Below, piece after piece: positions 18,232 through 26,847 of a DNA stretch of 64,000 nt (positions are counted from its first letter, which is position 1; each line of letters opens with the position of its first letter). The position numbers and the translations under genes are program-made. This stretch comes from Paenibacillus sp. FSL H3-0469 (lineage in GTDB: Bacteria > Bacillota > Bacilli > Paenibacillales > Paenibacillaceae), in the NCBI RefSeq assembly GCF_038051945.1, contig NZ_CP150302.1:6758001-6822000 (forward strand). The letters are read 5' to 3'. Under the pieces are notes generated by a model. It searched no databases, was not told the origin of the DNA, and was given only the letters and a program-made list of their open reading frames with translations.

Positions 18232-18876
18232 TTATAACATATATTTCCTGTTCTGCAGGCGAAGCCGGCGCTCTAGCAGCGCCTGTGGTTCAGGCAGCAC
18301 CTTCCGGCTCATTGCCTCCAGTTCCTCACCCGTAATCTCCCGCTTAATGACGGCGAAGTGGTACATAATTTCATGGATGACATTGGACTGCAGCGTCTTC
18401 AGAACCTCCAGCTCTTCCGCATCATACAGATTGTCGTCATACGGATATTGATAGAACAGCTCCATCCGCAGCAGTCTGAAGTCAAACGGCGGCAGCGGTA
18501 CGGGATAATCCGGGATCTCCGGGCACAGCGGACTCTGATAGGGCTGGAAGAAGCTGCCGGTGAAATAGCGGGGGGTATACTCATCGAACTTTTGCTTAAA
18601 CATAGGGTTAGAGGCATGCGGGAAGCTATGGGCATAGGGTGAGAGAATGCAAACAACCGCTTGGTGCGTGCTTATTCTATAAATCTCTGACATCGCTGCA
18701 AACAGATCGTTCACATAAGGCATGACCCGGCTGGCCATCACGAATTCGGCCGTATTGTCGGGCAGGGGGATTCCTTCGCAAATATCGCAGACGATATCCA
18801 CCCCGGGGTACTGTGTGCGGTCGATTCCCAAATACCCGGACTCTTTGCCGGGGCCGCAGCCGATATCGATTCTCAA
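18232..18876 (-). CDS. Class I SAM-dependent methyltransferase
   Basis: About 214 residues. Motif I is at the very N-terminus (RIDIGCGPGKESGYLGID), followed by the acidic motif II region (VDIVCDICEGIPLPDN) and a motif III-like AEFVMASRVMPYV. The substrate is unknown. The C-terminal third is polar, with no further recognisable domain. Start TTG 18876 is chosen because AAGGAG lies 8 nt ahead and the fold begins at once with motif I; the longer upstream reading adds 32 residues with no ribosome site. It is separated from the DUF11 locus by the dispersed hairpin element. Confidence 0.82.
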   Translation of the reverse strand: MRIDIGCGPGKESGYLGIDRTQYPGVDIVCDICEGIPLPDNTAEFVMASRVMPYVNDLFAAMSEIYRISTHQAVVCILSPYAHSFPHASNPMFKQKFDEYTPRYFTGSFFQPYQSPLCPEIPDYPVPLPPFDFRLLRMELFYQYPYDDNLYDAEELEVLKTLQSNVIHEIMYHFAVIKREITGEELEAMSRKVLPEPQALLERRLRLQNRKYML

Positions 18877-19048
18877 GGATACCACTCCTTCAAATGCTGA
18901 ATAAGGCTCTTCATGTATTGTATTAGTCCGGCGCTTCTGTGCGTACGGCTGATGCCCAGCCCGTAACGGCAAGTTTACACTACCCGTCTTGCGGGGTAAT
19001 CCTTAGGTAAGGTAAGCAGCACACAACTAAGCAGAGGAGGTACACATC

Positions 19049-19477
19049 ATGAGATTAGAGCGTACGCTACCCGGTATGACAGCAACTGCTATATTAATGT
19101 TCACCCTGACGGCTTGCGGCGGGAACAACCCGGCGGGAGCCCCCGGAGAATCTTCTTCAGCAGGCTCTTCGGGCATCCCTGTACAGACGGCGGCGGTACC
19201 TCTCGCCAGTCCGGTGCTTAAGTCTAGTCCTTCCGCAGCCGCAGAGTCGGAGAAGATTCAGGGCTCAGGCACTTACGTCGGGCAGATGGACCCCCATTCT
19301 GTGGAGATTGTAACAGAAGAAGGGCCCACAGCCTTCGAACTCGGTGCAGGCACAGAGGATGCGCCGGAAGGGCTTGAGATGGATGAACCTGTAGTATTTA
19401 CTTATGTGGAAAAAATAGTCGGAAAAGATCCTGTCGTGATTCAGCGGGTCTTGTCCAGTCTGACCAAAGCGGACTGA
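19049..19477 (+). CDS. Small secreted lipoprotein, unknown function
   Basis: 142 residues. An N-terminal signal with lipobox LTAC (Cys near residue 23) is followed by a GG-N start of the mature chain. A Ser/Ala/Pro-rich linker (about 25-72) leads to a compact C-terminal domain (GSGTYVGQMDPHSVEIVTEE through VVFTYVEKIVGKDPVVIQRV) that looks like a small beta-barrel. GAGGAGG precedes the ATG. A membrane-anchored extracytoplasmic role is likely; no named family was recognised. A terminator follows. Confidence 0.82.
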   Translation: MRLERTLPGMTATAILMFTLTACGGNNPAGAPGESSSAGSSGIPVQTAAVPLASPVLKSSPSAAAESEKIQGSGTYVGQMDPHSVEIVTEEGPTAFELGAGTEDAPEGLEMDEPVVFTYVEKIVGKDPVVIQRVLSSLTKAD

Positions 19478-19500
19478 TTCGGCAGGGTGCCGGGAACCGG

Positions 19501-19549
19501 GACTGCAATGGCGGAATATCCCATGGGTATTCTCTGTTGCAGTCTTTTT
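19501..19549 (+). terminator. Rho-independent terminator
   Basis: GACTGCAA...TTGCAGTC stem with an inner ATATCCCATGGGTAT palindrome, then TTTTT. It ends the lipoprotein gene. Confidence 0.85.
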
Positions 19550-19676
19550 GCCGTTTTTGGAACCGGCTCCAAAGGTTATTTTTTTGTAACCGGTTCAGAG
19601 AGAAACTTTTTCCGCCCGGCTTACGTCAAAGAGATAGCAAAATGAGAGATGTTTCCTATTTCGGGAGGGTGAGCTT

Positions 19677-21953
19677 GTGAAAAAGTTATGGATTTCGATT
19701 GTAGCAGGATTGTTGGTGTTCCCGATGTTGTTTCAGGCCCCTGCCCAGGCAGCAGCTAAACCCATCAAAGTTATTATTGATGGAGTGACCTTGTCCACCG
19801 ATCAGCCTCCGGTAATGGTGAACGGACGGACCATGGTACCGCTGCGGGCTATCTTTGAAGCCTTCAATGCCGACATCAAGTGGAATCAGAAGACACAGAC
19901 AGTAACTGCCTCTCAGAATGATACAACGATTGTACTGAAGATTGGCTCCAAAATTGCCACAATCAACAACAAGGCAGTCAGTCTTGATGTGCCGGGCCAG
20001 AATCTGAAGGGCCGCACCATGGTACCTACCCGGTTCGTCAGTGAAGCGCTAGGCCGCGAGGTCGGCTGGAATCCGGCTGCGCAGATTGTAACGATCACCA
20101 CTCCGGTTCCGGCAGGTGGGAATGCGGCTCCGGTATCTGGGGTAACCGCCCAGGATATCGGCGATTATGGAGACGGCCGGGATCTGCAGGTCAGCTTCAA
20201 CCGTGCGGCCGACGAATCGCTGGTGGATCACTACCGCGTGCTTATCGCCAAGAACGGCACCACACTAAATCTGTCGTCTGCACTGGCAGTAGGGTCCTAT
20301 AACTACTCTGTTGCTCTGGTAACAGGAGCCAATCCTGTTGTGAAGCTGAATGCAGCCGCCAGAACGATCGACGGTGACCTGATTAAGAATAATCAGGGAT
20401 ATAGCGTATATGTAGTGACAGTCGGCAAAGGCAATAATACCAGCGCACTCTCCAGTGCATCTGCCGTTATTACATTGCAGAACAAGGCTGTTCCGGCATT
20501 GGGCACCGTCCAGGCAACGGATGCCAGTGATTACGGGGACGGACGGGATCTCTCCGTCAGCTTCAACAAGCTGGCCGATGAGAGTAAGATCAGCACTTAC
20601 CGGATCTTCGTAGTCAAAGCGTCGAATTCCCAGGTGTTTGATCTGGGCAGAGCTAATCAGGTGTCCAGCAGCAATTACACGCAGATCAACAAGACGGGGA
20701 ACAATATCAGCATGAATCTCTCCTCCGGCTCCAGAGATACAGATGGAGCACTGATCAAGACGGGTGTCAGCTACCGGGTATATGTACTGGCGGTTGACAG
20801 CAGCAATGCCGCGAATAATGTGCTGTCACCTGCTTCGGCGGCCCTTACACTCGCCAATGCAGGGGTATCCAACCTGAATGTGACCGATGTGAACGATTAT
20901 AATGACGGGCGGGATTTGAAGGTTACCTTCAACCATGCCTCAGACGAGACTAACATCAGCCAATACCGCATTCTGGTTGTGCCTGCGAACTATTACAGCA
21001 GCTTCAGCCTAAGTGATGCGAATAACGTATCCAGTGCGAATTATACGGCGGTAAACACATCAGGAACGTACACCGAACAGATTCTGAGCTCCTCCAGCAG
21101 AGATGTGCGCGGTTCCCTGATCAAGAACGGCACCAGCTACAGAGTGTATGTGCTCGCAGCAGGCAACTGGAACAATTCGGGCTCAAATGTACTATCTGCT
21201 GCTTCTCCGGCGATTACGCTGGTGAATACCTCCGGCCTCAGTGCCATATCGAATCTGAGTGTGAGTGATGTGAACGATTATGGAGACGGCCGTGATCTGA
21301 GAGTATCGTTCAATCATGCCGTAGACGAATCTTACATCAGCCATTACCGGATTCTGGTGGTGCCTATGAATTATTACAGCAGCTTTAGCTTGTCAGATGC
21401 CAATAATGCGGGCAATTATACTACCGTTGGTACATCCGGGGACAGCACCAATCAGGTGCTCGACAGCTCAGCCAAAGACGTACGCGGCGCAGCCATCAAG
21501 CCGGGAATCAGCTACCGGGTATATGTATTGACTGTTCGAAACGGCAGCTATCAGGGAGCTAACGTATTGTCGGAGGGATCGGCAGCCATTACTTTATCGG
21601 CTAAGCTACCTGTCACCTCCGTGACGAATGTGACCTATGGCATGGATAACGGTAAAGTTGTGGTTAACTTCACCAAGTCCGCCCGTGAGTCGAATATCTC
21701 CGAATACCGGGTATTCGTAGTCCCTTCCAAGCAGAGCTTCGGTACAGCTGAGGCCCTTAGCGTGCAATCGTCTTACTACAGATCGGCAGTCCCCAACGGA
21801 AGCAATCTCTCGATAGCGGCTGCAGCCAGAGATATTAATGGTAACCCGATTGTCAAAGGCACCAAGTATAAGGTATACGTGCTTGCGGTAGCCAACAACT
21901 CTGGAGTGCAGAACGGCGGACTGTCCGATTCAAGCGAAGAGTTCGAGATCTAA
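19677..21953 (+). CDS. Secreted protein: copper-amine-oxidase N-domain plus five tandem repeats
   Basis: 758 residues, GTG start with GGAGG 9 nt ahead. Residues 1-26 are a signal peptide ending AQA. Residues 30-140 are the copper-amine-oxidase N-terminal-like domain (two halves, NGRTMVPLRAIFEAF and KGRTMVPTRFVSEAL), common in Paenibacillus surface proteins and not itself an oxidase. Five repeats of about 120 residues follow, four of them carrying D(Y/N)(G/N)DGRDL, a possible calcium loop, then SFN..ADES.I..YR(I/V) and YRVYVL. The third and fourth share NYYSSFSLSDANN and look like a recent duplication; the fifth lacks the DGRD loop. An extracellular binding or wall-associated role is inferred. 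Confidence 0.85.
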   Translation: MKKLWISIVAGLLVFPMLFQAPAQAAAKPIKVIIDGVTLSTDQPPVMVNGRTMVPLRAIFEAFNADIKWNQKTQTVTASQNDTTIVLKIGSKIATINNKAVSLDVPGQNLKGRTMVPTRFVSEALGREVGWNPAAQIVTITTPVPAGGNAAPVSGVTAQDIGDYGDGRDLQVSFNRAADESLVDHYRVLIAKNGTTLNLSSALAVGSYNYSVALVTGANPVVKLNAAARTIDGDLIKNNQGYSVYVVTVGKGNNTSALSSASAVITLQNKAVPALGTVQATDASDYGDGRDLSVSFNKLADESKISTYRIFVVKASNSQVFDLGRANQVSSSNYTQINKTGNNISMNLSSGSRDTDGALIKTGVSYRVYVLAVDSSNAANNVLSPASAALTLANAGVSNLNVTDVNDYNDGRDLKVTFNHASDETNISQYRILVVPANYYSSFSLSDANNVSSANYTAVNTSGTYTEQILSSSSRDVRGSLIKNGTSYRVYVLAAGNWNNSGSNVLSAASPAITLVNTSGLSAISNLSVSDVNDYGDGRDLRVSFNHAVDESYISHYRILVVPMNYYSSFSLSDANNAGNYTTVGTSGDSTNQVLDSSAKDVRGAAIKPGISYRVYVLTVRNGSYQGANVLSEGSAAITLSAKLPVTSVTNVTYGMDNGKVVVNFTKSARESNISEYRVFVVPSKQSFGTAEALSVQSSYYRSAVPNGSNLSIAAAARDINGNPIVKGTKYKVYVLAVANNSGVQNGGLSDSSEEFEI

Positions 21954-21987
21954 ACGTCCAGTCCTGTTTCTATAGTTGCACCAAAAA

Positions 21988-22023
21988 ACACAGCATGTCC
22001 CGGTTAGGGGATATGCTGTGTTT
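21988..22023 (-). terminator. Terminator between convergent genes
   Basis: AACACAGCAT...ATGCTGTGTT stem. Reading leftward it is followed by TTTTTT, so it mainly serves the minus-strand membrane protein gene; a weaker TTTGCT lies on the plus side. Confidence 0.75.
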
Positions 22024-22038
22024 GCTGTGGAGCGGTTA

Positions 22039-22494
22039 TCAGGACGCTCCGGCATTCACGAACACAACGGATAGCAGAAGCATGAACAGAAGCAGGAAGC
22101 CGGCGTTGATGATGGTGCCGATGACAGCAAATACCTTGCGCCGTCTGCGCAGGGTCAGGCCGATAATGCCGGTAACCGTCCCGATGATATTCACTGCGAC
22201 CAGGATCAGCATGGTCAGGCCCAGATACATGATCGTTTCTGCCGAATCGGCAATCAGTTTATTATGCTCATTCATCAGAGAAGACGCTTGCGCCCCTACA
22301 TACACAAAGGTAATGGCATAGCAGACCAGTGTGAGCAGAGCAATTACGAACGAAGCGATACCGGGGCCGGAGTGTTTATAGTCGCGTTTGTTCTCCTGGT
22401 ATGCGTGATCCGAGTTCGTGTCTTGTTCCGAAGAGCCCCATCTTGCAGACTCGGTTGCGGCGTTGTCCGGTTTGGGAGGTGAATGATAATCCAT
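22039..22494 (-). CDS. Small membrane protein, unknown function
   Basis: About 151 residues. A polar, Asn/Asp/Ser-rich cytoplasmic N-terminus (about 45 residues) precedes three or four hydrophobic spans (ASFVIALLTLVCYAITFVYV; TIMYLGLTMLILVAVNIIG; AVIGTIINAGFLLLFMLLL). The layout resembles the DUF4190-like family, but the match is not firm. Start at 22494: AAGGAG lies 8 nt before this ATG, whereas the upstream GTG overlaps the ribosome site. It is monocistronic. Confidence 0.75.
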   Translation of the reverse strand: MDYHSPPKPDNAATESARWGSSEQDTNSDHAYQENKRDYKHSGPGIASFVIALLTLVCYAITFVYVGAQASSLMNEHNKLIADSAETIMYLGLTMLILVAVNIIGTVTGIIGLTLRRRRKVFAVIGTIINAGFLLLFMLLLSVVFVNAGAS

Positions 22495-22662
22495 GGGCTG
22501 CACTCCTTGAGATGTAATAGGTTATTACTACCACTTCATCATAACACCGCTCTAAATGCAAGTCTTCAAGGCGCATGAGCTATGGAATAATGCGGCTGGT
22601 AAAAGGCGAAGCAGATACGTTAAGATAGGAGAAGTTCAACTCAGGGAAGGAGCTATGTATCC

Positions 22663-23040
22663 ATGCAACGAAGATTGATAGGCTTGGGAGCCTTGCTGGG
22701 AATGCTGTCCGTTGCCATCGGGGCGTTCGGATCGCATATCCTGAAGCCAAGAATAAGTGAGCACTATCTGCAGGTGTACGAGACGGGCGTACAGTATCAT
22801 ATGTTCCATGCGCTGGCTCTGATACTTATCGGGCTTGCCGCAGGGCAATGGGGCGAAAGTGTCCGTCTGCGCTGGGCAGGGCGGCTGATAGTTGCCGGGG
22901 TGATCCTGTTCTCGGGCAGCTTGTATATCCTCAGTATTTCCGGCATCAAGGTTCTCGGTGCGATTACTCCGCTTGGAGGCGTATGCTTCATTGCGGGCTG
23001 GATCTGCCTCGCCTTGGAGGCTTTCTCGCGCAAGAAGTAA
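22663..23040 (+). CDS. DUF423 family membrane protein (YwdK-like)
   Basis: 125 residues with four membrane spans. The family landmarks are IGAFGSHILKPRISEHYLQV, then YETGVQYHMFHALALI and GSLYILSISGIKVLGAITPLGG. It is a conserved small inner-membrane protein with no proven function. GGAAGGAG precedes the ATG. It ends at a strong bidirectional terminator shared with the convergent gene. Confidence 0.9.
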   Translation: MQRRLIGLGALLGMLSVAIGAFGSHILKPRISEHYLQVYETGVQYHMFHALALILIGLAAGQWGESVRLRWAGRLIVAGVILFSGSLYILSISGIKVLGAITPLGGVCFIAGWICLALEAFSRKK

Positions 23041-23076
23041 AGTGCGGCCGGAGCATATATTCACCACAATAACGGT

Positions 23077-23128
23077 AAGACGAAGAAGCACCCGCCCCCG
23101 GAACCCGGAGGGGGTGCTTCTTCGTCTT
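23077..23128. terminator. Strong bidirectional terminator
   Basis: AAGACGAAGAAGCACCC pairs perfectly with GGGTGCTTCTTCGTCTT. It lies between the DUF423 gene and the convergent minus-strand gene, touching the latter's stop codon. Confidence 0.85.
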
Positions 23129-23660
23129 ACAGAAATTCATCGATTTCATTAAGCTTGAATGTGTAGACCTGCTTCTCGTCCACATGGTATACACTCAGCG
23201 AATTCTCAGTTTCGTCAAAATTCAGAATACGGCAGGGCATGGACACCTGCTTGCCATGCCGGTTCGCACGGAGCCGGACCAGCTGGTTATTCTGAATGTA
23301 CTGCCTGATTTTGCCGAATACATCAGCAGGAGTTTCTACCGGTGCTGCCGCTGGTCTCTTGGCGGCGGGCTTCTCCGCAGGCTTGGCTGCAGGAGGGTCT
23401 GCCGGCTTCTCCGGCAACTTCACCTGTACGGGAGAAATTGTCGAACCGTCATTCTTCAGAGACATTTTTGCGGACTTCAGCAGATGATCAATGGCTCTTC
23501 CAAGCTCCAGCCCGGAGTTGATGTTGAAATCCGTGACTTTGTCGCTGGCATTCAACATTTCAAGCAGGAACTGCAGCGCAAGCGGGTTCGTTCGGGCATT
23601 AATCAGGATGTCGACATTAAATAGATAATTGCCGTCGGTGTGTTGTAGTTTCTTATCCAT
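23127..23660 (-). CDS. Conserved hypothetical protein with Pro/Ala linker
   Basis: 177 residues, soluble. An N-terminal alpha-beta segment (about 1-75; NYLFNVDILINARTNPLALQ) is followed by a Pro/Ala/Lys linker (about 83-113). A C-terminal beta-rich domain (VRLRANRHGKQVSMPCRILN, then SVYHVDEKQVYTFKLNEIDE) could be a small barrel. No named family was recognised and no membrane or export signal is present. A poorly transcribed AT-rich region lies upstream (23661-23760). Confidence 0.7.
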   Translation of the reverse strand: MDKKLQHTDGNYLFNVDILINARTNPLALQFLLEMLNASDKVTDFNINSGLELGRAIDHLLKSAKMSLKNDGSTISPVQVKLPEKPADPPAAKPAEKPAAKRPAAAPVETPADVFGKIRQYIQNNQLVRLRANRHGKQVSMPCRILNFDETENSLSVYHVDEKQVYTFKLNEIDEFL

Positions 23661-23873
23661 TAATCCCCCAGCTTAATCGTTAGTCACGATTTCTTTAATT
23701 TAAATTAGTATATAAACTATACCACTAAATTAGCGGAAATTATATACCCTCCTGCATAGAAATAAGGACTTCTGACCCTCCAATTTCTCTACGAACTAGG
23801 ACCATCGTCCACACGCGCTTTGAACCGTAAGCATAACCTACAACGTGAATGTGAAAAGAAGGAGGTGCTGCAA

Positions 23874-24176
23874 ATGGTAACGTTAGAGCCTATGCAGGTG
23901 GGCGACCATGTCCTGGTGGGTGTTGAGGTGAAGCTGCCCAAAACTACACTGCTCAGCATCAGTACAGACAAGGGATATATCATGTGCGGGGCGCTGGACA
24001 TTGGACTGCTGAATGAGACGCTGAGCGACCGGCAGATTATTGCGGCAAGAGCTGTGGGGGTACGCACGCTTTCTCAGCTGCTGGCCGCGCCGCTGGAGTC
24101 TGTAACTTTAGAAGCGGAGAAGCTGGGAATTGTGCCGGGCATGTCCGGTGCAGAGGCCCTGCTGCTAATGATGTAA
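23874..24176 (+). CDS. yunC: DUF1805 family protein YunC
   Basis: 100 residues, close in length to Bacillus YunC. The core VEVKLPKTTLLSISTDKGYIMCGALDIG and the RAVGVRTLSQLLAAPLESVT match that family. Structures of the family show a small trimeric alpha-beta fold; function is unknown. AAGGAGG lies 8 nt before ATG 23874, so the longer upstream reading (from 23820) is rejected. In Bacillus the gene neighbours yunD; here the YunD-like gene is 17 kb away. Confidence 0.88.
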   Translation: MVTLEPMQVGDHVLVGVEVKLPKTTLLSISTDKGYIMCGALDIGLLNETLSDRQIIAARAVGVRTLSQLLAAPLESVTLEAEKLGIVPGMSGAEALLLMM

Positions 24177-24196
24177 GGCGCATAGCGATGGTGTAG

Positions 24197-24235
24197 TCAG
24201 CCAAGGAGCTTCCCTGCCCCTTGGCTGATTGTATT
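24197..24235 (+). terminator. Probable terminator after yunC
   Basis: TCAGCCAAGG...CCTTGGCTGA, a perfect 10-bp stem, followed by only a weak T-tract (TTGTATT). Between here and 24453 no gene is seen; an AAGCTTG/CAAGCTT inverted pair (24303-24350) and a GTTTCG-14-GGGTAA motif are the only notable marks. Confidence 0.6.
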
Positions 24236-24453
24236 CTGTCTTTGAAGCGTAGCATTAAGCATAACCGGCGACTGCTTTGTTCATCCTACGGGGTAGGACA
24301 AAAGCTTGCATCTGGTGACGGGGATGAGGGCTTGCCCGGGGTCAAGCTTGTTTCGCCCTCCAGGCAGAAGGGTAAATGAAGAATAGACAACTGCAAGGCC
24401 GGACAATGGACAAGCAGCCGGCTAAATTCTATGGATAAGGAAGGGATCATCTC

Positions 24454-24915
24454 ATGGCTAAAGCATCAAACAAAGTGAACACCGCTTCATTGGAACAGGT
24501 ACTGAACCGTCAGGTTGCCAACCTGAACGTATTGTATGTGAAGGTGCATAACTATCACTGGTATGTGAAGGGTGAGCAGTTCTTTGCCCTTCATGTGAAG
24601 TTCGAAGAGCTGTACGATGATATTACTCTTAAAATGGACGAGGTGGCTGAGCGCCTGCTGAGCATCAAAGGCAGTCCTGCAGCAACTATGAAAGAATATC
24701 TGGAACTGGCTACCATTCAGGAAGCCACAGGCAAAGAAGATGCACGCGGTATGGTTCAGGCGCTGATTGAGGATTTCGCTACAGTAGCGGAAGAACTGAC
24801 AGAAGGCATCGAGCTGGCGGAAGAAATCAGCGACCAGCCGACCGCAGACCTGTTCATCAAGATCCGCACGGATCTGGAGAAGAACCAGTGGATGCTGCGC
24901 GCTTTCCTGGGCTGA
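24454..24915 (+). CDS. dps: Dps-family ferritin-like DNA-protection protein
   Basis: 153 residues, the normal length. Dodecameric Dps proteins oxidise Fe2+ with peroxide at inter-subunit sites, store the iron and shield DNA. The ferroxidase ligands are visible in HNYHWYVKG and in HVKFEELYDDITLKMDEVAE. The N-terminal tail is short and slightly basic (MAKASNKVN). AAGGAAGG precedes the ATG. No PerR or Fur box was recognised upstream. A very strong terminator follows. Confidence 0.95.
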   Translation: MAKASNKVNTASLEQVLNRQVANLNVLYVKVHNYHWYVKGEQFFALHVKFEELYDDITLKMDEVAERLLSIKGSPAATMKEYLELATIQEATGKEDARGMVQALIEDFATVAEELTEGIELAEEISDQPTADLFIKIRTDLEKNQWMLRAFLG

Positions 24916-24952
24916 ATGCCGGGTAGCGTCCAATAATGGAGAAGACGAAGCC

Positions 24953-24981
24953 AAGCCTCCCGCGGGAGGCTTTATTTTTTT
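24953..24981 (+). terminator. Rho-independent terminator after dps
   Basis: AAGCCTCCC-GC-GGGAGGCTT stem, then TATTTTTTT. It also lies at the end of the convergent MarR gene. Confidence 0.92.
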
Positions 24982-24991
24982 GATAGTGGGG

Positions 24992-25471
24992 TTATTTTGG
25001 ACTTTGATCAATTATCGTTTGGACGAATTTCAGGGAAGCCTGCAGCTCCGGCTCTGTGAAGGAGTTCATGCTCTCAAGAAATTTCTGTTCAAGGTGCTCA
25101 TGCATCTTGGCGTGGATGTCAAAGAGCTGTCTGCCTTTAGGGGCAAGGCTGAAGTATACCTCTTTCTTGTTGTCGTTCATCCGGCTTCGCTTGATGCAGC
25201 CATCCTGCAGGAGCTTGGTGCTGATTTTGGTGATGCTCGCCTTGGACAGCTTCATTTTGTCCGCAATTGCAGTACTGTTAATCGGTTCGTTATTGCCGAT
25301 ACAATCGAGGACATGAATGCTGGTTAGACTGGTTGATGATAACGTAATCCCGTGCTCCTGCAGGAGATCAGCAAAAGTATTCTCCTCAGCGGTAAAAATT
25401 TCTTCTGATAAATGTGATAAATGGATAAAACGGTCATACAGCAGGCGCTTAAGTCCTTCGGCTGGATACAT
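24992..25471 (-). CDS. MarR-family transcriptional regulator
   Basis: 159 residues with a winged-helix core: INSTAIADKMKLSKASITKI (recognition helix), LLQDGCIKRSRMNDNKKEVY (wing), SLAPKGRQLFDIHAKMHEHL. N- and C-terminal helices would form the dimer. It is divergent from a nitroreductase-like gene, and matching operator sites lie in the shared intergenic region, so it probably represses that gene and itself until a phenolic, quinone-like or other ligand releases it (inference). AAGGAG lies 12 nt before the ATG. Confidence 0.92.
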   Translation of the reverse strand: MYPAEGLKRLLYDRFIHLSHLSEEIFTAEENTFADLLQEHGITLSSTSLTSIHVLDCIGNNEPINSTAIADKMKLSKASITKISTKLLQDGCIKRSRMNDNKKEVYFSLAPKGRQLFDIHAKMHEHLEQKFLESMNSFTEPELQASLKFVQTIIDQSPK

Positions 25472-25523
25472 GGGGAAAGGCCACTCCTTCTTATATATAT
25501 TAAATCTATTCTAATTCATAATT

Positions 25524-25537
25524 ATTTATCAGTAAAC
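25524..25537. promoter_or_regulatory. MarR operator site 1
   Basis: ATTTATCAGTAAAC. Its reverse complement, GTTTACTGATAAAT, differs by one base from site 2 at 25600-25613. It lies on the marR side of the intergenic region. Confidence 0.65.
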
Positions 25538-25572
25538 AAATGATTAACGGATTTAACTCTTGTGATAACGGA

Positions 25573-25613
25573 TTGACATTCCTCGAATTTAAAAATATAG
25601 TTTACTGGTAAAT
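25573..25613 (+). promoter_or_regulatory. Nitroreductase promoter with MarR operator site 2
   Basis: TTGACA (25573-25578), a 17-nt spacer and TATAGT (25596-25601) form a near-consensus SigA promoter. The palindrome TTTAC-TG-GTAAA (25601-25612) starts on the last base of the -10, so a bound repressor would block initiation. Confidence 0.8.
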
Positions 25614-25651
25614 CATTTTATACGCCAAGCTATATTCAGGGAGGAATGAGA

Positions 25652-26698
25652 GTGAAGAATATGTCCGGCACCATAAGAGAACGGCGGACGATTAGGAGAT
25701 TCAGCGATATCCCAGTTGAGCAGGGAATTATTGTATCTTTGCTGAATGAAGCTGCCGCTTTATACGAGGCCGAGGGAACACCCCGCTGGCGCTGTCTTTT
25801 TGCCGGGGACCCCGAGTCCCGGAATGAACTGGCTGAATGTATGATCGCGAAGGTGAAGGGAAGCACTCTCGCCAAGCTCCTTCCTGCCAAAATGACCGAT
25901 CTTATGAAGAAGCAAATCATAAATACACCGGCCCACCTGCTATTCATTGCTGAATCCGGTGAAACGGAGCGCCAGCAGGATATCAATTATGCCGCAGTAT
26001 GCAGCATCATGCAGAGTGTCCAGCTTTTGGGCTGGGAGCAAGGGCTCGGTATGTTGTGGTATACAGATCCAATGATGCTTAGCGAACCCTTTTATAAGAA
26101 AATTGGTTTGCGGGCAAAAGAAAGATTTGCCGGAATTCTGGAAATCGGCTACTTTGACAAAGCACCAAAGGGGCGGAAAAGAACGCCGGCTGAGCGAAGC
26201 TGGACTATCATTGGTGAGGAGGGCAGCTTGCTTGCAAATTCCGCTCTGCCTGCTCCACAAAGCGTACTGAAGCTGCTGAACGAAGCAGTCTGGGCACCGA
26301 ATGACGGCATGCGGGAGCCGTGGCGGTTTATCTATGTAACCGGCGGCGAAGTTGCCCGTCAACTCAGCTCCGTAGAGGAGCAGATTGTGCTGCCGTTGCT
26401 TCTGGTTGTAGCCACAGAAGAAGCCGATCCTCATAAGCAGCAGGAGGATTATGCCGCAGTCTGCTGTCTCGTCCAGAATTTTCAGCTTCTGGCCAAATCT
26501 GAACCGTGGCAGGTACGCCGCCACATTCCGGAATGGGTGTATGAACGGGAACGGTATAAGGCACTTGGACTTCGTCCGCTGGAGCGGATCGTTGCTGTGC
26601 TGGAACTGGGCGGGTACAAAAGAGGTCCAGAATCCAGAGCTTTACATCCAGAAGTAAGAATAGAGCTGAATTCATTTGTAAAAACCGGACCTTTGTAA
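25652..26698 (+). CDS. Nitroreductase-like protein with tandem second half
   Basis: About 348 residues; classic nitroreductases have about 200. The first half has the FMN-binding N-terminus (RERRTIRRFSDIPV) and INTPAHLLFIAES...SVQLLGWEQGLGMLWYT. Residues about 205-330 repeat the theme in reduced form (LLNEAVWAPNDGMREPWRFIYVT, then QQEDYAAVCCLVQNFQLLAK), so this looks like an internal duplication with a shortened second unit. It probably uses FMN and NAD(P)H to reduce nitro- or quinone-type compounds. GTG 25652 has GGGAGG 7 nt ahead; ATG 25646 is too close to it. A divergent MarR regulator and operators lie upstream. Confidence 0.82.
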   Translation: MKNMSGTIRERRTIRRFSDIPVEQGIIVSLLNEAAALYEAEGTPRWRCLFAGDPESRNELAECMIAKVKGSTLAKLLPAKMTDLMKKQIINTPAHLLFIAESGETERQQDINYAAVCSIMQSVQLLGWEQGLGMLWYTDPMMLSEPFYKKIGLRAKERFAGILEIGYFDKAPKGRKRTPAERSWTIIGEEGSLLANSALPAPQSVLKLLNEAVWAPNDGMREPWRFIYVTGGEVARQLSSVEEQIVLPLLLVVATEEADPHKQQEDYAAVCCLVQNFQLLAKSEPWQVRRHIPEWVYERERYKALGLRPLERIVAVLELGGYKRGPESRALHPEVRIELNSFVKTGPL

Positions 26699-26707
26699 TA
26701 AAATTAG

Positions 26708-26745
26708 TGAGAATCATTGATAATCATCCTGATTCACTTTATAAT
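26708..26745 (+). promoter_or_regulatory. suf operon promoter overlapped by a Fur-like box
   Basis: TTGATA (26717-26722), 17-nt spacer, TATAAT (26740-26745). TGAGAATCATTGATAATCAT (26708-26727) covers the -35 and contains the Fur/PerR-type heptamers TGAGAAT and TGATAAT in overlapping phase. Iron-responsive control is inferred. Confidence 0.65.
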
Positions 26746-26847
26746 AATTACAATGTGATAAAAAATCTAAATGCTTGTAATCAGGGTTAACCTGTGACAA
26801 TACAACTTTCTGATTTCGCAAATCGATCAATGGAGGGAATAATAATT

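Noticed and set aside
18102..18335. 77-codon plus-strand frame beyond the DUF11 gene
   Set aside because: Runs into the antisense of the methyltransferase gene and has no ribosome site.
24350..24375. SigB-type promoter (GTTTCG-14-GGGTAA) before dps
   Set aside because: Matches only loosely, and Paenibacillus generally lacks SigB; kept as a note only.
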